DNA of 64,000 nt from Methanomassiliicoccus sp. Its GTDB lineage: Archaea > Thermoplasmatota > Thermoplasmata > Methanomassiliicoccales > Methanomassiliicoccaceae. Of this stretch, positions 43,341-52,709 are shown one piece after another. The notes beneath the pieces are model-generated. The model worked only from the letters and a program-made list of their open reading frames with translations, made no database searches and had not been told where the DNA came from. The position numbers and the translations under genes were made by a program. Position 1 is the stretch's first letter, and each line of letters starts with the position of its first letter. The stretch is from NCBI GenBank assembly GCA_016109435.1, contig JAEILR010000007.1, positions 124,001-188,000 of the forward strand, read 5' to 3'.

Positions 43341-43939
43341 TGACCGCTGGAGGCCGGGGCAGCCGCATGCGGGACATGCCAGTGGAGAAGCCGCTCGTAC
43401 CGGTGCTCGGCCGGCCGATGATCGATCGGGTGCTGGGCGCCGTCGACGGCGCTGCCGGCGTTGGCCGTGTGTACGTGTCGGTGAGCCCCCACGCTCCGGC
43501 GACCCAATTATACCTGGAGGCGCGGGGAATAGCGTCCATCTCCACTCCCGGGGCGGGGTATAGCGAGGACCTCAACCTGGCGATGTCCCACATCTCTTCG
43601 GACAGGGTGCTGGTGTGCCCGGTGGACCTCCCCCTGCTGACGTCCGAGGGGATCGAAACGGTGATAGCGGCGTCCGCCCGCTCTGGGGCGGGCTCCTTCT
43701 GCGTCACCGTGCCGGTGGATCTGATGACCTCATTGGGCATGGCCCTGACCTACTCCCTGGAGGTCGGCGGCCGGAAGGTGGTCCTGTGCGGCGTGTCGGT
43801 GGTCGACCGCATGCTCATGCTCACCGGCAGGGAGCTGGAGCAGGACTACCTGGTGACCGAGGCCGAGGAGTTCGCCCTGAACGTCAATACCCTGGATGAC
43901 CTGAGGCGGGCAGAAGCGGCCCTGGCGCGGCGGCTCTAG
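43340..43939 (+). CDS. cobY: Adenosylcobinamide-phosphate guanylyltransferase CobY
   Basis: 199 residues from GTG 43340. It has the nucleotidyltransferase loop VTAGGRGSRM, EKPLVPVLGRPMIDRVLGAV and VSVSPHAPATQLYLE, matching archaeal CobY, which makes adenosyl-GDP-cobinamide. The GTG overlaps the cobS stop, but the first beta strand upstream (DVLV, starting with a GTT) is also in frame, so the protein may be four residues longer with a non-standard start. It closes the operon. Stop TAG. Confidence 0.88.
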   Translation: MTAGGRGSRMRDMPVEKPLVPVLGRPMIDRVLGAVDGAAGVGRVYVSVSPHAPATQLYLEARGIASISTPGAGYSEDLNLAMSHISSDRVLVCPVDLPLLTSEGIETVIAASARSGAGSFCVTVPVDLMTSLGMALTYSLEVGGRKVVLCGVSVVDRMLMLTGRELEQDYLVTEAEEFALNVNTLDDLRRAEAALARRL

Positions 43940-45381
43940 AGAACCGATGAGAACAGCCGGGCGACACCTTCCTTGGCCCGGACGATCATGGGCCTCTGAC
44001 CATAGCTCTCCAAGGTCACCTCGGTGCAGACCTTGAGATCGTCCTCGAAGTGCTTCCTCTGCCGCGTAGCGAACTCGGCGTCATAGATCACCGCGTTGGT
44101 CTCGAAGTTGAGGCGGAAGCTGCGGATGTCCCAGTTGGCCGTTCCGATGGATGAAACCAGGTCGTCGACGATGCAGGTCTTGGCGTGGATGAACCCGTTG
44201 TTATAGGTGAATGTCCGGACCCCTGCGTCCAGCAACTCGCCGGTGAAGGAGGTGGTGGCCCAGTACACCAGGGGGTGGTCCGGCTTGTCGGGTATCATGA
44301 TGCGGACGTCGACCCCAGACTGCGCGGCGATGCGCAGCGCGCTCATGATGCTGGGGTCGGGCACGAAGTAGGGGGTCTGAAGATAGACGTACTTCTTGGC
44401 GATGGAAATGAGCTTAAGGTATTCCTCCTTGATGGGGTTCCATCGGTTGTCCGGTCCGCCGCTGACCACCTGCACCGACGATGTGCCCCGTCCCTGCCAG
44501 ACGGGGAAGTGTTTGGGGGTTATGGTGAGCCCCTCCTTGGTGGCATAGTTCCAGTCCAGGAGGAACCTCAGCTGAAGGAGGCTGGCCCCCCGCCCCCGGA
44601 CCTCCACCGCGGTGTCCCGCCAGAACCCCAGGGGCCCCTTGCCCAGGTACTCCTCCCCGATGTTGAACCCGCCGAGGAAGCCGATGGTGCCGTCGATGAC
44701 CGCGATCTTTCTGTGGTCATGATAGTTCACCCTCAGGGTGATGGCCGGCAGGAGCGATCGGTAGAACTCGGTCACCCTCCCCCCGGCCGCCTTGAGGTCC
44801 TGGTAGCCCTCGGCCGGTATCTTGTTGCCCAGGACATCATAGAGCAGGCGGACCTCCACGCCCTGGTGGGCTTTCTCCGTCAGCGCGGCCACGACCCCCC
44901 TCCCCAGCGCATCATCCCGAATGATGTAGTACTCCATGTGGATGTGGCTCTTGGCCCCCCTGATGGCCTGGAGCAACGCATCGAACTTATCCTGTCCGGT
45001 GACGAACGACCGGACCTCGTTCTTCTCGGTGACGAGCGAATCGTTGTTGGCCAGGAGCAGGTTCATGAGCTGCGCCAGCGGTTCCCTCTCGCAGGTCCCG
45101 TCCACCCCGGCCTTGTCGAGGGCTGCCATCTGGTCCTTGACGAACCCGGCCAGCGTCTCCTGGTCGGACCGGGCCTTGAGGGCGAACCTCTTCTCCTTGA
45201 AGTAGTGCCGGCCGAACAGGAGGTAGAGGATGAACCCCAGGAGGGGGAGCATGATCAGCGCCAGGATCCACACCGTGGCATTGCCCGGTTCCCTCCTCTC
45301 TATGAATATGATATAGAATATCGCGGCCAGGTTGAAGATGATGACCGTGAAAAATAGGAGCTGTCCGAGGTCCATCGCCAC
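43936..45381 (-). CDS. cls: Cardiolipin synthase (phospholipase D family)
   Basis: 481 residues. Two N-terminal membrane helices (LLFFTVIIFNLAAIFYIIF and TVWILALIMLPLLGFILYLL) are followed by two PLD domains, each with an HxKxxxxD motif: HRKIAVID near residue 225 and HAKTCIVDD near residue 400. It joins or exchanges phosphatidyl (in archaea, archaetidyl) head groups in membrane lipids. It converges with cobY, overlapping by four bases. Stop TAG. Confidence 0.92.
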   Translation of the reverse strand: MAMDLGQLLFFTVIIFNLAAIFYIIFIERREPGNATVWILALIMLPLLGFILYLLFGRHYFKEKRFALKARSDQETLAGFVKDQMAALDKAGVDGTCEREPLAQLMNLLLANNDSLVTEKNEVRSFVTGQDKFDALLQAIRGAKSHIHMEYYIIRDDALGRGVVAALTEKAHQGVEVRLLYDVLGNKIPAEGYQDLKAAGGRVTEFYRSLLPAITLRVNYHDHRKIAVIDGTIGFLGGFNIGEEYLGKGPLGFWRDTAVEVRGRGASLLQLRFLLDWNYATKEGLTITPKHFPVWQGRGTSSVQVVSGGPDNRWNPIKEEYLKLISIAKKYVYLQTPYFVPDPSIMSALRIAAQSGVDVRIMIPDKPDHPLVYWATTSFTGELLDAGVRTFTYNNGFIHAKTCIVDDLVSSIGTANWDIRSFRLNFETNAVIYDAEFATRQRKHFEDDLKVCTEVTLESYGQRPMIVRAKEGVARLFSSVL

Positions 45382-45481
45382 GTCCGTTACCCTATGCTCC
45401 TTGTCAGGTCATCAGCAATAAATCCGATGGCCGCCCTAAGCGAAGGAAACAAATACTGTTCGACGTCAACCACGTCATAGG

Positions 45482-46306
45482 ATGAAGCGAGCCGTCAGAA
45501 TGATGAGCGCGGTGACCACGGTATGGACCGTCGTCATAATCGTCATTATCGTCCTAATGATGCTTCCTGTCATCCCCGGGGTGGTGACCGTGAAGATGCC
45601 AGCATCGGAGGACTGGACCACCACGGTGACCAACGATACGGTCTCCATGAGCAGCAATATCAGCTTACGCAACGGTGGGCTCTTCCCCTTCAGGGACCTA
45701 TACTTCGTCATCTCCCTCTACGGGGATAATGCCACGCCCTTGTTCGAGTTCAGTTCCGATCATATCGATCTTCAGCCCAACACCTGGGTAGAGATCCCGA
45801 TAAGCGTCACGATCAACAGGAGCGCGATCGGGGAGAGCAGGCTCAGGACCATGGTGTTCGATCGATTGGTCCTTGATGGCCTGATCTATTTCAATACTCG
45901 GTATCTTCTGGACTTCAGGGCCCAATTGGGGCTCAGCGCGAACTTATCCCTGGGACCGCTCATAAACGCGCCGGACCTTCACCTCGATCGTTCCACCGCG
46001 TCCCTGGTCGGGGACAGTGCCTCGTTGAACATCCCCTTCAGCCTGAACTCGTCCCGACTTGAGGGACGCAATATCACCATCTCCGGGACCATCAGCAATT
46101 CCACTCAAGAGATCGGGTCGTTCGATAACGGCCAGGTCACCGGACAGAACGTGGAGGAGAATCTGACCGTGAACCTGACCCGAGAGGCGTACGATCACCT
46201 GATCGCATCCCCTGAACGCCTGAGTTTCAACGTGACCCTGACCGTAGACGATCTCGTCTGGAACTTCCAGACCGAACGAGACTGGCAGCCACCGCCGGGC
46301 GGATGA
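45482..46306 (+). CDS. Membrane-anchored LEA-like/WHy beta-sandwich protein
   Basis: 274 residues. One N-terminal hydrophobic helix (VWTVVIIVIIVLMMLPVIPG, residues 14-33) serves as an anchor. The exported part is rich in Asn, Ser and Thr and beta strands: VTNDTVSMSSNISLRNGGLF, ITISGTISNSTQEIGSFDNG and FNVTLTVDDLVWNF resemble the late-embryogenesis-abundant 2/WHy repeat pattern, probably twice. It overlaps the multi-TM gene by four bases (ATGA) and is likely translationally coupled to it. Confidence 0.6.
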   Translation: MKRAVRMMSAVTTVWTVVIIVIIVLMMLPVIPGVVTVKMPASEDWTTTVTNDTVSMSSNISLRNGGLFPFRDLYFVISLYGDNATPLFEFSSDHIDLQPNTWVEIPISVTINRSAIGESRLRTMVFDRLVLDGLIYFNTRYLLDFRAQLGLSANLSLGPLINAPDLHLDRSTASLVGDSASLNIPFSLNSSRLEGRNITISGTISNSTQEIGSFDNGQVTGQNVEENLTVNLTREAYDHLIASPERLSFNVTLTVDDLVWNFQTERDWQPPPGG

Positions 46307-48603
46307 TGGACATGGAAGGAAATGCCCCCACGGACGTCCCCTCATCTCTGAGAAAGAAGCTCGATGATATCGGATTGGCCCGAGGCACCTTCACCGACGC
46401 GCTGATCACGGCGGCGGTCAAGGCGTTGCTGTTCATCGTCCTACCCATACTGCTGATCGGCCTGCTAACGTTGGCGGGCACTAATGATCAGGTCAGCTCT
46501 GGGGCGCAGGAGATGCGGACCAACGTGCTGGTCTTCGGGTCGATGTTGGTGGCAATATCCTTCGCCTGGGCCTATCACCTTCGTTCCTCCAAGGCCCGTC
46601 TTTTCCTTGGCCTGGTGGGGGCGGTCGTCCTCGTGATATACGGTTATTCAGTATTCATGACCGGCGGCTTCAGTAGGGCGATGTCCGGCCTCGGCTGGAC
46701 CGTCCACGGGGACCTGGCGTTCGGGATAGTGTGCTACCTCGCCCTGCGCAGTGCTCTGAGGTTCGTTCGAGACTACGATTTCTTCCGTAAGGCCCTCATG
46801 AAGTCGGAGAAGGAGGTGGCTCCCTTCACCCCCCGACTGGGCTGGGGAGAGTTCGATCGCCGTCTGGGCAGTTTCAGCTCGGCCGCCTCCACCGCCAATC
46901 GGGTTATCTGGGGCATAGTAGTGCGGTGGTCGGTCCTGATCATGCTGTTCATGTGGATGTTGGCGTTCTTGGGGTTCGCCTCCAAGGACACCGGGGCAGG
47001 GTTCCTGAGCGTCCTATCCACCATCGTGGGGGCAATCCTGCTGATGGGGGTCCCCATGACCGTGCTGGCATGGTTCAAGGGCTTCTATCCCAAGGGGACC
47101 GTTTCCCGGACCGTTTTCGATATCGGTCTGTCCCTCGCCTTCGTGCTCCTCATATTCTTGATCTTCATCCTCAGCGGACTGCCCCAGGCGGCACAAACGG
47201 TCGGAGCGGCCTTCCCGATATGGCCGATCGGGTTGGCCCTGATCATGTGGGAGGTCATCGAAGCGCTCCGTGCGGTGTGGGAGTTCAGGGAGGAACGTCG
47301 CACCTGGAAGGTCCGGGCCGGTCTCAAGGTGGAGCGCAAGAAGCCTCGCTGGCAGGTGCCACCCGAATCACATTTATATGAGCTGAGCCCGGAGATCGGA
47401 AAGGTCAGCAGGGGATTGGTGAGCGCGGAGAAGACGTTCTTCAGGTTCGTCATCCTGCCCGAGGTCCTGGTGATCCTGGGCCTGGGGGCGGCGTTCGGGG
47501 CCGGAGCCGAAAGTGGCCCCCTTTTCCGGGCCATGGCCAACCTTGTCTACCTGATCCCTTTGTTCGGCCTGCTCCTCACGGTCATCTCCTTCGGACGGGG
47601 TTTCTATCCCGCAGGCAGTCTGGGCCGCATGCTGGTAGGCCTGCTTCTGGTCCCAGGCCTTTTCCTTTATGTGTTCAACACCTTCCTGACGATGGAAGTG
47701 CAGGAGGCCGCCGAGAGGGCCGGGCTGATCGTGCCCTATGAGCTCATCGTCACCCTGGTGATCGTGACCATTCTCTTCGTCGGATTCCTCCAGGTTACCG
47801 AACTGATCGACGCCCGAAGAGCCTGGCTGATCTCGGTGGGCAAGCCGGCCAAGCCGTTGAAACCGATCACCAGGATGAATCGTCGGCAGGAGTTCAGGTT
47901 CCGGTTCGGAAGCACCTATGAGGGTACCATCTGGGCCCGCAAGGGCATGGTCCGATACCTGTACTATACGACGATAATCATAATCGTTCTGCTGACCGTC
48001 ATCGAGAGCAGCAGCTTCTCGATCGCCGGGATAGACCTATCTGGCCTGGACGTCAACCTGCGGCAGACCTATGTGACCATCGTCCTCCTGGCCATTCCGC
48101 TGGCGGCGGCCCGGGCGGCCTATGGGTTCTATCCGGCCGGTTCCACCTCCAAGCTGACCTTTGGCATCCTCATGTGCCTGGTTGGAGCTTCATATACCTA
48201 CCTGGCCCTGCAGGGCGGTCAGTTGGTGCGGGGAGGCGACCTGGGATCGGTCAGGGCCGGGCTGTCGGTCGATTTCTCGTTCATCGTATACGGTTTCCTC
48301 ATCGGCTGGGCCCTGTTCACAGCCACCATCCTGGTGGAATATCTGTCCTACCGCAAGGAGTGGGTGGCCAACGATTACCGGCCGGTCGCTTCCGCCGAGG
48401 TCGAGGCCCTGAACCGGCAGCGAAAGATACTGGAAAAGGAGGAGCAGCGGGCCAGGAAGGCGGAGGGGGAGGGAATATCATACTCCGAGGTCCTGGATGC
48501 GGAGGCGGCGGACTCCGAGGGGGAGGTGGAGGAGGAGATCAGGCAGGAGATCGGGGAGACCGCCCTGCAGGCCTCCAAGACCGCGAGCAAGAAAGGTGCG
48601 TGA
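46303..48603 (+). CDS. Multi-pass membrane protein built from repeated helix modules
   Basis: 766 residues, about fifteen hydrophobic segments. Three modules share FKGFYPKGTVSRTVF (residues 264 on), GRGFYPAGSLGRMLV (near 430) and AYGFYPAGSTSKLTF (near 605); a less exact one (FAWAYHLRSSKARLF) lies near residue 85. Cytoplasmic loops are basic and the last 60 residues are charged. No known family is recognised. It lies between two LEA-like genes and could form the membrane core of an envelope complex. Confidence 0.7.
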   Translation: MMDMEGNAPTDVPSSLRKKLDDIGLARGTFTDALITAAVKALLFIVLPILLIGLLTLAGTNDQVSSGAQEMRTNVLVFGSMLVAISFAWAYHLRSSKARLFLGLVGAVVLVIYGYSVFMTGGFSRAMSGLGWTVHGDLAFGIVCYLALRSALRFVRDYDFFRKALMKSEKEVAPFTPRLGWGEFDRRLGSFSSAASTANRVIWGIVVRWSVLIMLFMWMLAFLGFASKDTGAGFLSVLSTIVGAILLMGVPMTVLAWFKGFYPKGTVSRTVFDIGLSLAFVLLIFLIFILSGLPQAAQTVGAAFPIWPIGLALIMWEVIEALRAVWEFREERRTWKVRAGLKVERKKPRWQVPPESHLYELSPEIGKVSRGLVSAEKTFFRFVILPEVLVILGLGAAFGAGAESGPLFRAMANLVYLIPLFGLLLTVISFGRGFYPAGSLGRMLVGLLLVPGLFLYVFNTFLTMEVQEAAERAGLIVPYELIVTLVIVTILFVGFLQVTELIDARRAWLISVGKPAKPLKPITRMNRRQEFRFRFGSTYEGTIWARKGMVRYLYYTTIIIIVLLTVIESSSFSIAGIDLSGLDVNLRQTYVTIVLLAIPLAAARAAYGFYPAGSTSKLTFGILMCLVGASYTYLALQGGQLVRGGDLGSVRAGLSVDFSFIVYGFLIGWALFTATILVEYLSYRKEWVANDYRPVASAEVEALNRQRKILEKEEQRARKAEGEGISYSEVLDAEAADSEGEVEEEIRQEIGETALQASKTASKKGA

Positions 48604-48679
48604 GCCAGCGATCGCTTGTCGGGGGAGGCCAAAAGCATTAGATAGGGGTGGGGTGGAATAGAATTCGTTCACAGACGAC

Positions 48680-49177
48680 ATGAGTTCTGTGCTCGGAAAG
48701 GTGATCATCTTGAGGACGGGTTTGATCATAATCACCATCATCATCGTCATCATCCTCGCCGTCGCGGGGATCTTCGTATATCAGCAGTACCAGCAAAGAA
48801 ATGCCCTGAACGACATCAAGATCACTGTGGATGGCGTCAAGGTGGAAGGCGTTTCCCTGAGCAGCGCTTCCTTGAACTTCACCCTCCGGATCACCAATCC
48901 GAGCACCACCGCGGCCACTCTTGATCGCACGGATTATACCGTTTTCATCAATAACGTCAGCCTGGGCAGCGGACAGAACCTGCAGAAGGTGACCGTTCCG
49001 GCCGGAGGTTCCGTGGTCATCTCCCAGCCCTTCAATGTTTCCTACTCCGGGGCGGCCCAGGGCGTATGGAGCTATATAACCGGGGGCGGAGGGGAGTGGA
49101 GAATGGTGGGAACGGCATACTTCGACTCGTTCCTGGGCACAGTGGGCGTTCCCTATAACATAACCGGGACCCTGTAG
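48680..49177 (+). CDS. Membrane-anchored LEA type 2 family protein
   Basis: 165 residues. A hydrophobic helix at residues 13-32 (TGLIIITIIIVIILAVAGIF) anchors one LEA/WHy-type beta sandwich: LNDIKITVDGVKVEG, LNFTLRITNPSTTAATLDRT and YTVFINNVSLGSGQNLQKVT. It is probably exported and faces outside. A 76-base gap separates it from the multi-TM gene. Its role is unknown, but related proteins protect or structure envelopes. Stop TAG. Confidence 0.75.
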   Translation: MSSVLGKVIILRTGLIIITIIIVIILAVAGIFVYQQYQQRNALNDIKITVDGVKVEGVSLSSASLNFTLRITNPSTTAATLDRTDYTVFINNVSLGSGQNLQKVTVPAGGSVVISQPFNVSYSGAAQGVWSYITGGGGEWRMVGTAYFDSFLGTVGVPYNITGTL

Positions 49178-49332
49178 ATGATGCGGGCCGATCGCGAGGG
49201 CCATCGCTGCCATCGAGGGCGGGACCAGATCGATCTCGTCCCTGTCCAAACAGGTGTGGACGGAGGGTGGCTGCATCGGCCTCCAACGATGGCCCGACCG
49301 AACGCGATAGTAGCAGGAAGGAGAGGGCCCCA

Positions 49333-50691
49333 TTGTCCGCCTACCAGCTGATGATAAAACCCTGTGGCCCGGCCTGCAATCTCAATTGCACCTACTGCTA
49401 TTATCTTCCCAAGCAGAGGATGTTCGACGGAAGCGCCACCAGGATGTCCGACCTCACCCTCGAGGAGATTACTCGTCAGTACATCTCGTCCCACGGCAGC
49501 GGGACCATCACCTTCGCCTGGCAGGGCGGCGAGCCCACCCTAGCGGGTCTGGACTTCTTCCGTAAGGCCCTGGAACTTCAGGAAAAGTATCGGCCACCGG
49601 GCATGATGATCGAGAACACCCTGCAGACCAACGGGACCCTCCTGGACGATCGATGGTGCCGGTTCCTTCACGAGGAACGGTTCCTGGTCGGCCTGAGCGC
49701 GGACGGTCCTCCGTCGCTGCACGACATCTATAGGGTGGATCGAACGGGAGAGCCCACCTCCGGGAAGGTGGTACAGGCGTCCAGGCTCCTGAGGAGGCAC
49801 CGGGTGGAGTTCAATACCCTGACGGTGGTCGATCGGGAGAACGCCCGGCATCCCCTGCAGGTATACCGTTACCTGCGTAATGTCATCGGGTCCCGGCACA
49901 TGCAGTTCATCCCCTGCGTTGAACCTAAGGGGTTCGAGCGCGTTCCTCCCCAGGGCAGGGACGCCAAGGACCTGCCCACCATAGGGGACGACGCGGCCCG
50001 GCCGGGGACCGAGAGGTCCGTGGTCACAGAATGGTCGGTGGACCCCGTGGACTACGGGTCGTTCATGACCATGATCTTCGACGAGTGGCTCCAAAAGGAC
50101 GTGGGAAGGGTCTTCGTGATCAACTTCGAGGTGGCGCTGGCATCATGGATGGGGCTGCCCCCCACGGCATGCTCGTTCGCGGAGCACTGCGGCGACGCCC
50201 TGGTGGCGGAACATGACGGGAGCATCTACTCCTGTGACCACTATGTCTATCCCGAGCACAGGTTGGGAAGGATACAGGAGGTCGAGCTGTCGGAGATGGT
50301 GTCCTCCGACCAACAGGCACGGTTCGGGAGGGAAAAGGCCAGAGGGCTGCCGGCCCAGTGCAGGGAATGCGAGTTCCTGTTCGCCTGCCATGGAGAATGC
50401 CCCCGGAACCGCTTCATCCGAAACCCCGATGGCGGGACAGGCCTCAACTACCTATGCCCTGGCCTCAGGCGGTTCTTCATCCATGTAGGTCCATGGATGA
50501 AACTCATGGCCGACGGGATACGGGCAGGGAGGACCGCTGAAGACATCGCGCGGGCCCAAGCTCCCGGGAGGGAGCGGGAGCGGGCGGATCGCCCGAGCGG
50601 GAACGGTCGCGGCGGTATGGTCTCCGGACATCCTCGGTCCTGCCGTCCGCCTGAGGCCGGCGTGCCGCCTCCAGATCAGGGAAGGAGATGA
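49333..50691 (+). CDS. Anaerobic sulfatase-maturating radical SAM enzyme
   Basis: 452 residues from TTG 49333, supported by AAGGAGAGGG upstream; GTG 49267 would add 22 atypical residues. The radical SAM Cys motif is CNLNCTYCYY near residue 15. The SPASM domain shows CSFAEHCGDALVAEHDGSIY, SCDHYVYPEH and CRECEFLFACHGECPRNRF, with LCPGLRRFF. It oxidises the active-site Cys of a sulfatase to formylglycine without oxygen. A typical AnSME ends near residue 405, but this one runs on for about 45 residues rich in Arg, Gly and Pro (GRERERADRPSGNGRG), possibly a lost stop codon. The arylsulfatase with a Cys motif lies 2 kb away. Confidence 0.92.
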   Translation: MSAYQLMIKPCGPACNLNCTYCYYLPKQRMFDGSATRMSDLTLEEITRQYISSHGSGTITFAWQGGEPTLAGLDFFRKALELQEKYRPPGMMIENTLQTNGTLLDDRWCRFLHEERFLVGLSADGPPSLHDIYRVDRTGEPTSGKVVQASRLLRRHRVEFNTLTVVDRENARHPLQVYRYLRNVIGSRHMQFIPCVEPKGFERVPPQGRDAKDLPTIGDDAARPGTERSVVTEWSVDPVDYGSFMTMIFDEWLQKDVGRVFVINFEVALASWMGLPPTACSFAEHCGDALVAEHDGSIYSCDHYVYPEHRLGRIQEVELSEMVSSDQQARFGREKARGLPAQCRECEFLFACHGECPRNRFIRNPDGGTGLNYLCPGLRRFFIHVGPWMKLMADGIRAGRTAEDIARAQAPGRERERADRPSGNGRGGMVSGHPRSCRPPEAGVPPPDQGRR

Positions 50692-50965
50692 TGGTGTGAA
50701 CCATAGGTAATGCGCCCCAGGACCCGTCGGGCAGGAACGATGTTATCGGTATCGGGTCCGTAATGAAAGGACACGGCTGACGGCCTGGGAACAGAGGCGC
50801 CATCTCCATCCCGGGGCAGGGCGCCTAGCCGTGCCGAGAGGGAAAAACCACCTTTTTGAACCCATCGCTGGCCGTTCAATAATTTATCATCAGGTAACGT
50901 TTAACTATTCCCCTCTCACAACGTTGACCGGCCCAGCCATCAAGCGGGGTTTGGAGGCATGCGTT

Positions 50966-51424
50966 ATGATGGAAACTCAGCAAAAGCAGAGGGTCATGGG
51001 GCCCGTGGATTTCCTGGTGGTCAGGTTCCCCGAGAACCGGTTCACAGGAAAGATCGCCCCGGAGATCCGCAAGTTGGAGGACTCAGGCATTGTGAGGGTG
51101 ATCGATCTGGTCTTCATCCGAAAGGACCAGGAAGGGAACGTCGAATCCTTCGAGATCAGCGACCTGGGAGGGGAGGACGAGAACGCCTTCCAGACCTTCT
51201 CTGGAAAGGTCGGCGAATGGCTCTCCCAGGAGGACATTGAGAGCATAGGTAGCGAACTGCCGGACAACAGCTCGGCGGGGGCCATCCTGTTCGAGAACCT
51301 ATGGGCGGTCAATCTCAAGGAAGCCATGCTGGATTCGGGTGGGGAACTGGTCGCTCAAGGCCGCGTATCGCCTGACCTGATCGAGCAGGTGAGGAAGAAG
51401 AACGAACCTTCCAGATCGGGATAG
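50966..51424 (+). CDS. DUF6325 family protein
   Basis: 152 residues from ATG 50966; GGAGG spaced eight bases upstream supports it, whereas the longer frame from 50831 does not have a supported start. MGPVDFLVVRFPENRFTGKI and VRVIDLVFIRKDQEG are the visible domain features, with a FENLWAVNLKEAM segment near the end. Members of this family often occur next to SHOCT proteins; the function is unknown. A TATA box lies at about 50880-50888. The SHOCT gene follows 15 bases later. Stop TAG. Confidence 0.75.
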   Translation: MMETQQKQRVMGPVDFLVVRFPENRFTGKIAPEIRKLEDSGIVRVIDLVFIRKDQEGNVESFEISDLGGEDENAFQTFSGKVGEWLSQEDIESIGSELPDNSSAGAILFENLWAVNLKEAMLDSGGELVAQGRVSPDLIEQVRKKNEPSRSG

Positions 51425-51439
51425 ACGGAGGTATGGAAA

Positions 51440-51727
51440 ATGCGAGGAAGAGGTATAGCGTTAGTGGCAGGGGCAAGAATGGGTCAGCGGAGCGCCGCGC
51501 AGCAGGCCCAGGTCCAGGAGCAGCAGCATCAGGCCGAGCTGCAGACGCAGAAGGCCCAGATGGAGGCCCAGATGGCTCAGCAGCAGGCCCAGGCTCAGGC
51601 CCAAGCGGCCGGCGCCACAAAGGTGGACATGACCGCCGAGATCCAGAAGCTGGCCCAGCTGCATCAGTCCGGGGCCCTTTCCGACGCGGAGTTCGCCGCG
51701 GCCAAGCAGAAGCTCCTTTCACAGTAG
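51440..51727 (+). CDS. Stand-alone SHOCT domain protein
   Basis: 95 residues. A basic N-terminus is followed by a long Gln/Ala-rich, likely coiled-coil stretch (AQMEAQMAQQQAQAQAQAAG) and a C-terminal SHOCT domain, EIQKLAQLHQSGALSDAEFA then AAKQKLLSQ. SHOCT is a short oligomerisation motif. It pairs with the DUF6325 gene, and the same domain is fused to the PH-domain protein at 20038. Stop TAG. Confidence 0.85.
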   Translation: MRGRGIALVAGARMGQRSAAQQAQVQEQQHQAELQTQKAQMEAQMAQQQAQAQAQAAGATKVDMTAEIQKLAQLHQSGALSDAEFAAAKQKLLSQ

Positions 51728-51852
51728 GGTCCAGTGAACACCCGGCCGCCTGTCAGTACCAGCTTTGGCGCCACGGCGCGGCCCATCTTCTTTCTATCGT
51801 TCCTCGGTCCGGGCCATCGCGCCGATGGCCCTGCCGCTTGTCGCCTCCCTCA

Positions 51853-52554
51853 TCAGCTTTCCTTCCCCTTCCCCGGCTTCCACGTTCCCACCAGCCTGGA
51901 GATGAGGATGGCCATATACAAGACCCCCATCAGGACCTCGAGGATGACCACCCCCCGGGTCGCCTGGGTTGATGGTAGGATGTCACCGTATCCCAAGGTG
52001 GCCAGGGTCACGAAGCTATAGTATACGAGGGTCGAGAAGCTCATGGCCTGGTCAGGGTTGACGCTGTCCTGGAAGGAGCCCGGGGTCACGGCCTCGATAA
52101 AGGCGAAAAAACAGGCCCATGTCAGGCCTAGCAGCAGATACACCGAGATGGCCTGCCATATGGTGTTGGAATCGACCTCCTGGGTTTTGAACAGGGCGAG
52201 GAACAGGAGGAGCGAGACCAGGCCCAGGATCATGGTCCCGAACAGGTATGAGATCGCGTTGAGGACCGTTCCGCCGAGCAGAAAGTAAGACCATCGCGAA
52301 CCTACCGCCAGGGCCATCAGCACGACCGCGACGGTCCTGGTCACCTTGTGGCCACTGACGGTCAGGACACTGGAGATCAGGATGATGGAGAAGAGGATGG
52401 TGAAGATGAACGACCCTATGCTGCCACTGACGAACGGGAATAGGACCATGAGCAGCGTGAAGAAGATCCACACGGTCATGTATCGGAATCCCTGAAAGAT
52501 ACGCTTCAAGGCCCCGATGGCCCATGACCAAGATGCCGGAACGGGGTCGGTCAT
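51853..52554 (-). CDS. Potassium channel protein
   Basis: 233 residues from ATG 52554. The selectivity filter is TLGYGD at residues 186-191 (FVTLATLGYGDILPST), with about six membrane segments before and after it: the pore pair lies in the C-terminal third, preceded by four more helices in a voltage-sensor-like position, but without an obvious Arg-rich S4. The GGGGACG ribosome binding site lies before this ATG. A longer frame reaches 52812 without support. It probably conducts K+ and is transcribed on the opposite strand to its neighbours. Stop TGA. Confidence 0.88.
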   Translation of the reverse strand: MTDPVPASWSWAIGALKRIFQGFRYMTVWIFFTLLMVLFPFVSGSIGSFIFTILFSIILISSVLTVSGHKVTRTVAVVLMALAVGSRWSYFLLGGTVLNAISYLFGTMILGLVSLLLFLALFKTQEVDSNTIWQAISVYLLLGLTWACFFAFIEAVTPGSFQDSVNPDQAMSFSTLVYYSFVTLATLGYGDILPSTQATRGVVILEVLMGVLYMAILISRLVGTWKPGKGKES

Positions 52555-52709
52555 GTCACGTCCCCTGACACTTGGCCGTGGCCACCTCGGGCCGTCCTGG
52601 CAGCCTCCGCCAGGCGATGCGCCGGCATCCAACAGAGAACACGACATGCATGGCCATATCGATGCTCCCTCTCCGGCGGGGGGAATGACCACACCCCCGG
52701 TCCGGAGGA

